DNA of 18,699 nt, taken from positions 1 to 18,699 of the forward strand of contig DKYZ01000103.1 in NCBI GenBank assembly GCA_002493515.1, given 5' to 3'. Shown here in pieces: positions 1 through 8,061 of this stretch. The position numbers were made by a program, and so were the translations under genes. The stretch comes from Porphyromonadaceae bacterium UBA7087. Its GTDB lineage: Bacteria > Bacteroidota > Bacteroidia > Bacteroidales > Muribaculaceae. The notes under the pieces were generated by a model. That model was not told the origin of the DNA. It searched no databases and saw only the letters and a list, made by a program, of their open reading frames with translations. Positions within the stretch are counted from its first letter, which is position 1; the number at the start of each line of letters is the position of its first letter.

Positions 1-191
1 CACACTCAATGAAACAGTATCCAGGAATTTGCGCAGAGTATTAATTTAGCCTCCGAAATCGGGAAAGCGCCTGTCATTGATCGGGTCCGGAGGCTTGTTG
101 AAAAGCCCATGATACATATGCTGACCCATGAAACAGACAGAAAAACTCAGACCTATATATCAGCAAACTTTTTCTAAAATCTATAAATATC
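1..191. other. Upstream non-coding region of the PUL operon
   Basis: This is the left edge of the window before the SusC start. No convincing Bacteroides-type promoter (TTTG, about 20 nt, TAnnTTTG) was found: the TTTG at 28-31 has no correctly spaced -7 box. An open frame from position 2 to a stop at 47-49 could be the last 15 codons of an upstream gene, but it is too short to identify. Weak inverted repeats are present (50-55 with 88-93, and 92-96 with 103-107). The promoter for the SusC operon may be here in a divergent form, or further upstream if the operon is longer. Confidence 0.4.
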
Positions 192-3185
192 ATGTATCAA
201 AAAATTACAAGAAGATTACTTTCGGTCGTGATGGCATTTGTCGTCACTGTGCTGGGGGCGCATGCTCAGCAACAGATGACAGTTTCTGGCACCGTGACCG
301 ATTCCGCCGGAGAGCCATTGCCCGGCGTGACAGTGATTGTAGTGGGAACAGCCAACGGTACTGCCACCGATCTCGACGGCAACTACACTCTCAAGGCCCC
401 GGCGCAAGGCAGCCTGCGATTCTCCTATATAGGATGCAAGACGCAGGATGTCCAGATCAATGGACTCAACAAAATCGATGTCGTAATGCAGGATGACTCC
501 GGTCTGCTCGATGAGCTCGTCGTGGTCGGTTATGGTCAGATGAAGAAGTCAGACCTCACGGGAGCTGTAGGCTCGATTTCGGGAGGAGACATCAAGGATT
601 CACCTGTAAATAACCTTGGGTCTGCCTTACAGGGACGCATTGCCGGTGTCCAGATTATCGATGCTGCCAAGCCTGGTGACAATGTCAACATAAAGATTCG
701 TGGACTCGGGTCGATCAACAACTGCGATCCTCTGGTTGTAATCGACGGCGTGCCTACTGATCTCGGACTGAACGCCATCAATATGCAGGATGTTGAGCGT
801 CTTGATGTCCTCAAGGACGCCTCTGCGACGGCAATTTACGGTTCGCGCGGAGCCAACGGTGTTGTGCTCATAACCACCCGCCGTGGTTCGACCGGCGACG
901 GCAAGATATCTGTCAACGCCAATGTTGCCTTTCAGAATGCTTCCAAAACCCTCGATCTGCTTGATTCTCCCGGTTATGCCTCGCTTAATAACGATATGAT
1001 GACAGCTTCAGGGCGCAATCCCAATCCCGAGTGGGCGGATCCCTCCGCGCTTACCCACACCACACGTTGGGTCGATGAATTGCTCCATATGGGGGTAATG
1101 CAGAACTATAATGTCAATTTCTCTGGAGGCTCCGACAACGCCCATTACTATCTGTCGGCCGGTTTTCTTGACCAGACAGGTATCGTTGAAGGTGTGGGTT
1201 ACCGCCGCTTCACACTCCAGTCGAACAATGACGCACGACTCAAACCCTGGTTCAAGCTGTCGAACAATCTGCTCTTCTCAACCGACATGAAACATTCGGG
1301 TTCATACAACATGATAGATGCGATGCATGCACTCCCTTTATTTCCCGTACGCGATGAAAACGGGGAATGGTCAGGTCCCAGTGGAAACTCTGAATGGTAC
1401 GGTTCGGTGCGCAATCCGGTAGGAAACAATGATATGTACCGCAGCAAGACCAATGGATACAATATCCTTGCCAATATAGCTGGCGATTTTATAATAGTTC
1501 CTGAATGGCTTCAATTCCGCAGTCTTTTCGGTTATGACGCCAAGTTCTGGTTCAACAGCTCGTTCTCGCCAAAATACAACTGGAAGCCCAGTCCGGTTGA
1601 GGAAAGCTCTTATTACGAGAGCTCCGACAAATCCTTCACTTACCTGTGGGACAATTATTTCACGTTCGACCATACATTCGGCAAGCACTCGGTCAATATC
1701 ATGGCCGGTATGTCAGCACAATGGAACGACTACTCATGGCTGAATGCCACAATGAACGGTTTTCTCTTTGACAATGTCCATCAGATGGATAATGGTGAGG
1801 TTATGAAAAACATCGGTGGAAGCCGTTCACAATGGTCGTTGATGTCGTTTATGGGAAGAGCTAACTATACTTTCGACAACCGTTATCTGCTCACAGTCAC
1901 AGTGCGTCGCGACGGTTCGTCTCGCTTTGGCAGGAAACACCGCTGGGGTACCTTCCCCTCTGTGTCGGCTGCCTGGCGAATCTCCGAAGAGAGTTTCTTC
2001 AACAGGGATAAGGTCTCTGACCTCAAGCTGCGTCTCGGATATGGGCAGACTGGTTCGCAGGCTTCTGTAAGCAACTATGGCTATCTCCCCACTCTTGAAA
2101 CGCTTGTATATCCTTTCGGCAACCCAAAGGAGAACCAGTCGGCTCTTGTCGCACAATCACTCGCGAATCCTTATCTGCACTGGGAGACAATCGAGCAGTT
2201 TAACGCCGGAGTAGATCTCGGTTTCCTCAACAACCGCATAACCATGAGTCTCGATGGTTACATCAAGAATACTAAAAATATGCTGGTCAAGGCCGCTATA
2301 CCTATCACTTCCGGTTTCGAGGATACAAGCACGACATACACCAACGCCGGCCGTGTGCGTAATATCGGATGGGAGCTTTCGGCCAATTCCGTCAATCTTA
2401 CAGGCGAGTTCGGTTGGGAGACAAATCTCGTCGTGACATACAACAGGAACAAGATCAAGGATCTCAACAGCAAGGTCCCCCTGTTTATAAACCAGCTCAA
2501 CAACTCATATGTTACGATGCTTTCAGCCGGCTACCCCATCAATGTATTCTATGGCTACGTGACCGACGGCATCTTCCAGACTCCTGAAGAGGTGGCCGCC
2601 CATGCCGTGCAGCCGGGCGCGGAACCCGGAGACATCTGTTTTCGCGACCTTAACAACGACGGCGTAATTAACGACCAGGACCGAACAGTGATTGGAAATC
2701 CCAACCCGGCATGGCTTTTCTCGATGAACAACCATCTATCCTACAAGGGCTTCGAGCTTCAGATATATCTGCAGGGAGTGGCTGGAAACAAGATATACAA
2801 CTATACCCGTATCGGGTTGGAGAACATGAGCGCGGCCTATAATCAGCTCGCCACGACAGCTAACCGCTGGACCGGTGAGGGTACATCCGTCTGCATGCCC
2901 CGCGCGGTCTGGGCCGATCCCAACCAGAATGCCAGGGTTTCCGACCGCTGGGTGGAGAACGGCTCCTATCTGCGTCTGAAAAACATATCGCTGAGCTATA
3001 ATTTCCCCGACAATTGGCTTAGGGCAATGCGCCTTGATGCGCTCAAGCTTACATTCTCATGCGAGAATGTTGCCACAATCACCGGTTACAAAGGTTATGA
3101 TCCCGAGGTAGGTGTCAATGGAATTGACTACTCTTCCTTCCCTCCCTCGCGTACATTCAACATCGGTCTGAACATAAAATTCTAA
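192..3185 (+). CDS. susC: SusC/RagA-family TonB-dependent outer-membrane oligosaccharide transporter
   Basis: This 997-residue protein is the outer-membrane pore of the PUL, importing oligosaccharides with energy from TonB. A signal peptide ends around residue 25 (AHA|QQQ). A carboxypeptidase-D regulatory-like beta-sandwich follows at about 29-102 (VSGTVTDSAGEPLPGVTV), typical of SusC proteins. The SusC signature LDELVVVGYG at 106-115, then KKSDLTGAV, leads into the plug domain (about 118-235) with IRGLGSINNCDPLVVIDG. The rest is a 22-strand-type barrel ending in RTFNIGLNIKF, with the terminal aromatic residue expected of outer-membrane barrels. Length is normal for the family. The start at 192 is chosen because it begins the signal peptide; an overlapping frame starting at 128 encodes nothing recognisable. 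It is the first gene of a tight operon with SusD 14 nt downstream. Family is certain; dextran specificity is inferred from the neighbouring enzymes. Confidence 0.96.
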   Translation: MYQKITRRLLSVVMAFVVTVLGAHAQQQMTVSGTVTDSAGEPLPGVTVIVVGTANGTATDLDGNYTLKAPAQGSLRFSYIGCKTQDVQINGLNKIDVVMQDDSGLLDELVVVGYGQMKKSDLTGAVGSISGGDIKDSPVNNLGSALQGRIAGVQIIDAAKPGDNVNIKIRGLGSINNCDPLVVIDGVPTDLGLNAINMQDVERLDVLKDASATAIYGSRGANGVVLITTRRGSTGDGKISVNANVAFQNASKTLDLLDSPGYASLNNDMMTASGRNPNPEWADPSALTHTTRWVDELLHMGVMQNYNVNFSGGSDNAHYYLSAGFLDQTGIVEGVGYRRFTLQSNNDARLKPWFKLSNNLLFSTDMKHSGSYNMIDAMHALPLFPVRDENGEWSGPSGNSEWYGSVRNPVGNNDMYRSKTNGYNILANIAGDFIIVPEWLQFRSLFGYDAKFWFNSSFSPKYNWKPSPVEESSYYESSDKSFTYLWDNYFTFDHTFGKHSVNIMAGMSAQWNDYSWLNATMNGFLFDNVHQMDNGEVMKNIGGSRSQWSLMSFMGRANYTFDNRYLLTVTVRRDGSSRFGRKHRWGTFPSVSAAWRISEESFFNRDKVSDLKLRLGYGQTGSQASVSNYGYLPTLETLVYPFGNPKENQSALVAQSLANPYLHWETIEQFNAGVDLGFLNNRITMSLDGYIKNTKNMLVKAAIPITSGFEDTSTTYTNAGRVRNIGWELSANSVNLTGEFGWETNLVVTYNRNKIKDLNSKVPLFINQLNNSYVTMLSAGYPINVFYGYVTDGIFQTPEEVAAHAVQPGAEPGDICFRDLNNDGVINDQDRTVIGNPNPAWLFSMNNHLSYKGFELQIYLQGVAGNKIYNYTRIGLENMSAAYNQLATTANRWTGEGTSVCMPRAVWADPNQNARVSDRWVENGSYLRLKNISLSYNFPDNWLRAMRLDALKLTFSCENVATITGYKGYDPEVGVNGIDYSSFPPSRTFNIGLNIKF

Positions 3186-3199
3186 ATTACAATTTCAAA

Positions 3200-4696
3200 A
3201 TGAAAAGCTTAAAATCGATCATACTTCTTGGCGCTGTGGCTGTGGCGTTCACATCATGCCAGGATTTTCTCGAAAAGACTCCGTTTGACAAGGTTGACCC
3301 GCAGGAAACAGTGACTGATGATGTAGCTGTGGCGATGACCAACGCTTGCTATCTGACTCTGCAGAGCTCCAACATGTATAATCAGCGCATCTGGACGCTC
3401 GACATTGTGGCCGGTAACTCTGTTGTGGGAGCCGGTGGCGGAGACGACGGTCTCGAGACAGTGCAGGCTTCCAATTTCACTACAATGTCCGACAACGGTA
3501 TGGCGCTCTATATGTGGCGCTCCCCTTGGGTCGGCATCGGCCACTGCAACGATGTCATACAGGCAGTAGAGAACAATGAGAATCTATCGCAGGAAATCCA
3601 TGACCGTTCTCTGGGAGAGGCTCTCTTCCTGCGGGCGCATTACTATTATGTGCTGGCACGACTCTACGGAGGTCTGCCTCTGCGTGACAAACCGTTCAAT
3701 CCCGGCGACGACTCCGCAATTGCACGCGCTTCTCTCGAAGATACCTACGAGTTCATAATCTCAGACGTGACACGAGCAATTGAGTTGCTGCCCGCTAAGG
3801 CCGAGTATGATTCCTCCAACGTAGGACGTGCGAGCAAGGATGCTGCTCTCTATATGCTGGCAGACATTTATCTGACTCTCGCGCCTTCCAATCCGTCGCT
3901 TTACAGCGAGGTGGTCAACATATGCGATGACATTACGGCGCTCGGCTATAATCTGAATGGCTGTTCATATGCCGACAACTTCAATGCCCTTGTCGATAAC
4001 GGACCGGAGTCGATTTTCGAGGTGCAGTTTTCCGGTAGCACTGAGTATGATTTCTGGGGCAACACACCACAGGCATCGTGGCTTTCGACATTCATGGGGC
4101 CACGCAATTCCAACCTTGTGGCCGGAGGTTATGGATGGAACCTACCGACGGAAGAGTTTGTGTCACAATATGAGGAAGGGGATCTGCGTAAGGATATGAC
4201 TGTATTATATCAGGGATGTCCTGCCTTTGACGGTACGGAATACCGCAGCTCCTGGTCCAACACCGGATATAACGTACGCAAGTTCCTTGTGCCTAAGAGC
4301 ATATCGCCCGATTACAACACCTCCCCGGCCAACTTTGTGGTATATCGTTACGCTGCCGTGCTTCTGATGCAGGCCGAGGCACTCAATGAACTCGGAATGT
4401 CCTCACAGGCCGCCGCGCCGCTAAATACCGTACGTGCCCGCGCCGGGCTACCGGGGGTATCTGCCTCGCTCTCCAAAGACCAGATGCGTGAGAAAATCAT
4501 ACATGAGCGTCGCATGGAGCTCGCGTTTGAGGGACACCGGTGGTTCGACATGATCCGCATCCAGAACGGTGACTATGCCGTGAATTTTCTCCATTCAATA
4601 GGAAAGGCGAACGCAACACGTGAGAGGCTGCTTTTCCCGATTCCTCAGACAGAGATGGACTCAAATCCGCTAATGACGCAAAATCCCGGTTATTAA
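3200..4696 (+). CDS. susD: SusD/RagB-family surface glycan-binding lipoprotein
   Basis: This 498-residue lipoprotein forms the lid that caps the SusC pore and binds glycan at the cell surface. The N-terminus is a lipoprotein signal with the acylated cysteine at residue 20 (AFTSCQDFLEKTP), and the QDFLEKTP stretch after the cysteine is typical of SusD proteins. The N-terminal helical region contains GEALFLRAHYYYVLARLYGGLPL (shown here as GEALFLRAHYYY then LARLYGG), the standard SusD helix pair. The C-terminal part has LLMQAEALNELG, LNTVRARAGLPG, ERRMELAFEGHRWFDMIR and the closing LFPIPQTEMDSNP-type motif of the RagB/SusD domain. Length is normal. It sits 14 nt after SusC and is certainly its partner. 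Ligand is not readable from sequence; alpha-1,6-glucan is inferred from the GH66 gene in the same operon. Confidence 0.96.
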   Translation: MKSLKSIILLGAVAVAFTSCQDFLEKTPFDKVDPQETVTDDVAVAMTNACYLTLQSSNMYNQRIWTLDIVAGNSVVGAGGGDDGLETVQASNFTTMSDNGMALYMWRSPWVGIGHCNDVIQAVENNENLSQEIHDRSLGEALFLRAHYYYVLARLYGGLPLRDKPFNPGDDSAIARASLEDTYEFIISDVTRAIELLPAKAEYDSSNVGRASKDAALYMLADIYLTLAPSNPSLYSEVVNICDDITALGYNLNGCSYADNFNALVDNGPESIFEVQFSGSTEYDFWGNTPQASWLSTFMGPRNSNLVAGGYGWNLPTEEFVSQYEEGDLRKDMTVLYQGCPAFDGTEYRSSWSNTGYNVRKFLVPKSISPDYNTSPANFVVYRYAAVLLMQAEALNELGMSSQAAAPLNTVRARAGLPGVSASLSKDQMREKIIHERRMELAFEGHRWFDMIRIQNGDYAVNFLHSIGKANATRERLLFPIPQTEMDSNPLMTQNPGY

Positions 4697-4734
4697 GCCA
4701 GAAAATAGAATCCTAAACTTATAGAAATCAAGAA

Positions 4735-6240
4735 ATGAAACTAAATATAAAGAATCTCGTACTGTCGATGGCCATGTTGGCCGCGCTGCCATTGATGCAG
4801 GGCTGTACAGACAACGACTATATGGAGCTTAATCTCGGAGAGGAGCCTCTGGCACTCTCCGTATCGACCGATGTCGTGACTCTGACTGAGAAGGCGCACG
4901 CATCGGAGGCGCTGGTTCTGAGTTGGACCTCAGGCACCAACCATGGCACGGGCCGTCGCATCACATACAGCCTCTCCCTTCTTCCGGAAGGGTCGGCATC
5001 AGACCAAGCATTCGTCATCATCCAGGACGCGGTGCAGAAATATGACTGGAAACCCTCCAACCAGGATCTGAACAAGATCCTGCTGGAGCAGTTCCATGCC
5101 GTTCCGGGGACCTCGCTTAATATTGACGCCACAGTCACGGCGACGGTGGCCGGACTGGAGGGAGATCCCCAGGTCTCCTCTGTGAAGTTCGCAGTCACTC
5201 CCTACAAGCCGGTGTCGGAAACATTGTATCTCATAGGCGACGCCACGCCTAACGGATGGAGTGCCGATAACGCCACAGAGATGGCACGTGCTGACAACGG
5301 TGTATTCTCATGGACAGGCAATATGACCGCAGGCAAGTTCAAGTTCATAACCGAGAAAGGAAGCTTCTTGCCTTCCTACGGAAACAACGGTCAGGGAGGT
5401 CTGATCTACCGTGACGCCGATGACCAGCCGGACATCGCGTTCGAGATAACCGAACCCCATACATATAAGATTGACGTTAATCTGCTAGACCTTTCGGTCA
5501 ATGTAACTCAGGTTGAAGGCATCACTCCTCCCTATGACACAATTTTCTTCGTGGGTGACGTGACAAGCTGGAATTTCATGCTGATGCAGCAGGATCCTCT
5601 GGATCCATTCCTGTTCCGCGCAGGTGTTTTCTTCCCGAGCGCCGGAGAGTTCAAGTTCGGAACCGCGAATGGAAGCTGGGAGAACATGTACAAGGCAATC
5701 TCCGAGAAAGCGCCATATACATCGCAGGGTGTTGAGTTTGTAAAGGGATATGATCCCGACTATAAGTGGTATCTGAATGATTCCGAGGCAAATATGGCCT
5801 ATAAGATCTGTCTTGACATACGTCCGGGCAGTGAACGCATGATCATGCGCCCGTTCACGCCCTACACTACTATGTATCTTGTGGGAAGCGCAGCCCCTGG
5901 CGGATGGGATCTCGCCAGCGGCACACCGATGACCGTCGATCCGTCCAATCCTGACGTGTTCATCTGGACAGGTCAACTCTCAGAAGGGGAGCTGAAATTC
6001 TCGGCAGACCTGAGGAGCGACTGGAACGGAGCATGGTTCATGGCTCCTTACGAAAACGCAACTCCTACCGGTACTGTGCAGAAAACCATATTCATCGATA
6101 AGAGCGACAGCGGATTAGCGGAGGAGTACCGTGACATATCCGTCGGAGACGTTGATCGGAAATGGGTTATCTCCGAGGCCGGAACATACACAATAACCCT
6201 CAACCAGCTGCTTGAGGAAATAACAATAGCAAAAGACTGA
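4735..6240 (+). CDS. SusE/SusF-like surface glycan-binding lipoprotein with three CBM-like repeats
   Basis: This 501-residue lipoprotein lies in the third PUL position, where SusE, SusF or other surface glycan-binding proteins are found. A lipoprotein signal puts the acylated cysteine at residue 24 (LMQGCTDND). Residues about 38-158 look like the SusE N-terminal Ig-like domain. Three related modules follow at about 161-262, 267-375 and 377-501. They open with TLYLIGDATPNGW, TIFFVGDVTSWNF and TMYLVGSAAPGGW, and each contains a GxFKF/GELKF strand, as in starch-binding SusE/SusF modules. One Ig-like domain plus three modules resembles SusF (three binding modules) more than SusE (two), and the length is close to SusF. 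Its stop codon overlaps the start of the GH66 gene (TGATG), suggesting translational coupling. The role is to hold glycan on the surface for the dextranase and SusCD; the ligand is inferred. Confidence 0.88.
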   Translation: MKLNIKNLVLSMAMLAALPLMQGCTDNDYMELNLGEEPLALSVSTDVVTLTEKAHASEALVLSWTSGTNHGTGRRITYSLSLLPEGSASDQAFVIIQDAVQKYDWKPSNQDLNKILLEQFHAVPGTSLNIDATVTATVAGLEGDPQVSSVKFAVTPYKPVSETLYLIGDATPNGWSADNATEMARADNGVFSWTGNMTAGKFKFITEKGSFLPSYGNNGQGGLIYRDADDQPDIAFEITEPHTYKIDVNLLDLSVNVTQVEGITPPYDTIFFVGDVTSWNFMLMQQDPLDPFLFRAGVFFPSAGEFKFGTANGSWENMYKAISEKAPYTSQGVEFVKGYDPDYKWYLNDSEANMAYKICLDIRPGSERMIMRPFTPYTTMYLVGSAAPGGWDLASGTPMTVDPSNPDVFIWTGQLSEGELKFSADLRSDWNGAWFMAPYENATPTGTVQKTIFIDKSDSGLAEEYRDISVGDVDRKWVISEAGTYTITLNQLLEEITIAKD

Positions 6241-8054
6241 TGAAATCAATGTTCAATGCAATTCTGACACTCGCGCTGCCACTGGCCTTCATGGCCTGTG
6301 GCGGCGACGCACCCGATACGCCTGGAAACGAACCTGGTGGAACTGGGGCTGAAAGTGGCGTCGACAAGGTAGTGGCTGTAACTTCCAACCTTGACATCGA
6401 CATTAAGACCGACCGGGCTGTATATTCTCCTGGCCAGAAGGTTAGATTCACAGCATCCTCCCCGATTGACGGTTACAGGATTCGTTACCGTCACGGTCTG
6501 GAGACGCTTGCCGAGGCCGATGGCACGGGCACGTCATGGGAATGGACGCCTCCTGTGGATGATTTTACAGGATACATGGTAGAGATATATCTCCCCGGTA
6601 AAGACTCCGAAACAATTCACGGCTCGATTGCCGTTGATGTATCAAGCGACTGGAAACGCTATCCCCGCTACGGATTCGTGGCCACGTTCGACCAGTCGAA
6701 ACTCGCGCCGGGTGTGATCGAGGCCGAAATGGATTTTCTTAACCGTTGCCATATCAACGGCGTGCAGTTCCAAGACTGGCACTTCAAACATCACTGGCCT
6801 CTCGGAGGAGTCCCGGGGGCGCTAATGGACACCTATACCGACATCGCTAATCGCGAGGTGTCTACAGATGTGGTGCGCAAATATATCGATGTGCAGCACT
6901 CGCTCGGCATGAAGTCGATATTCTACAATCTCTGTTTCGGTGTCCTTGATGACGCAAAGGAAGACGGTGTGGACGAAAAATGGTATCTATATAAGGATTC
7001 CTCACGGGGCACACGTGATTCCCATCAGCTTCCTTCGTCGTGGAAAAGCGATATCTATCTTGTTGATCCCTCCAATCCCGGATGGCAGGAGTATATCGGA
7101 AAACGTAACGAAGACGTATATGTATCGTTTGATTTCGACGGCTATCAAATTGACCAGCTGGGAAGCCGGGGCACTTTATATGACTATAACGGCAAGACCG
7201 TCAATCTCCCTGTCGGATACAGATCATTTATCGACGCTATGAAAACACGCCATCCTGACAAACGTCTTGTGATGAACAGTGTCAGCAGTTATGGAGCATC
7301 GCAGATCGCTGGCTCGGGAAAGGTGGATTTCTGTTATAACGAGCTTTGGAACGACGAGGCGTCATTCGACGACTTGCACAAGGTGATCAAGGCAAACGAC
7401 ACATACAGCAACGGAACGCTTCCCACTGTTTTTGCCGCATACATGAACTATGACTATGCCGGCAATCATCAGGGATATTTCAACAATCCTGGAGTGATTA
7501 TGGCCGATGCGGTAATGATGGCTCTGGGTGGATCACATCTTGAACTTGGCGACCATATGCTGTCGCGCGAATATTTTCCGGCATCTCCACTTGCTATGAA
7601 TGATGAGCTGCGTATGGCCATGATTCGATATTATGACTTCATGACCGCATATCAGAACCTGCTCCGTGGCACAGACACGGCGTCGGAGACGACAATCGCA
7701 GTCAGCTGTGACGATGCGACGAAGCGTGTGAAATTTCAGACGTGGCCTCCTAAGGCACGCACTGTGGCCACCTACGCCCGTAAGGTCGGAGGAAAGACCG
7801 TAGTGCATCTGCTTAATTTTCTGAATACCGATGACATGTCGTGGCGAGATCTCAATGCAAGCCGGGTTGAACCGTTGTTAAAGACTGATTTTCCTGTGTC
7901 GATGAAATTCGACGGAAATGTCAAGAACGTATGGGTGGCATCTCCAGATGTGCATGGAGGAGCAGCAGTGAGACTCCCCTTCTCAATAAGCAACGGTGTA
8001 TTGAAATTTAAAGTCCCTTCCCTCAAATACTGGGATATGATAGTAATAGAATGA
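6240..8054 (+). CDS. GH66 endo-dextranase lipoprotein
   Basis: This 604-residue glycoside hydrolase family 66 enzyme should cut internal alpha-1,6 links of dextran at the cell surface. A lipoprotein signal carries the cysteine at residue 20 (FMACGGDAP), followed by a Gly/Pro/Asp-rich linker, a pattern common in surface-exposed Bacteroidota lipoproteins. An Ig-like domain (about 45-135) precedes the TIM barrel, which starts near YPRYGFVATFD and contains NGVQFQDWHFKHHWPLGG-type residues around 173-190. D305 in GYQIDQLG matches the family nucleophile and E368 in CYNELWND the acid/base. Their 63-residue spacing is close to the 68 between the catalytic D385 and E453 of the Streptococcus mutans dextranase. 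A C-terminal beta domain ends at 604. There is no obvious CBM35-sized insertion of the kind found in cycloisomaltooligosaccharide glucanotransferases, which favours plain endo-dextranase. The start overlaps the preceding stop by one base. Confidence 0.92.
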   Translation: MKSMFNAILTLALPLAFMACGGDAPDTPGNEPGGTGAESGVDKVVAVTSNLDIDIKTDRAVYSPGQKVRFTASSPIDGYRIRYRHGLETLAEADGTGTSWEWTPPVDDFTGYMVEIYLPGKDSETIHGSIAVDVSSDWKRYPRYGFVATFDQSKLAPGVIEAEMDFLNRCHINGVQFQDWHFKHHWPLGGVPGALMDTYTDIANREVSTDVVRKYIDVQHSLGMKSIFYNLCFGVLDDAKEDGVDEKWYLYKDSSRGTRDSHQLPSSWKSDIYLVDPSNPGWQEYIGKRNEDVYVSFDFDGYQIDQLGSRGTLYDYNGKTVNLPVGYRSFIDAMKTRHPDKRLVMNSVSSYGASQIAGSGKVDFCYNELWNDEASFDDLHKVIKANDTYSNGTLPTVFAAYMNYDYAGNHQGYFNNPGVIMADAVMMALGGSHLELGDHMLSREYFPASPLAMNDELRMAMIRYYDFMTAYQNLLRGTDTASETTIAVSCDDATKRVKFQTWPPKARTVATYARKVGGKTVVHLLNFLNTDDMSWRDLNASRVEPLLKTDFPVSMKFDGNVKNVWVASPDVHGGAAVRLPFSISNGVLKFKVPSLKYWDMIVIE

Positions 8055-8061
8055 TATAAAT

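Noticed and set aside
50..107. Inverted repeats upstream of SusC as a terminator or operator
   Set aside because: Stems are five or six base pairs, loops are long or unremarkable, and there is no T-run.
128..496. 122-codon + strand frame overlapping the SusC start
   Set aside because: It overlaps the signal peptide and beta-sandwich of SusC in another frame, and its Cys/Arg-rich product resembles no protein family.
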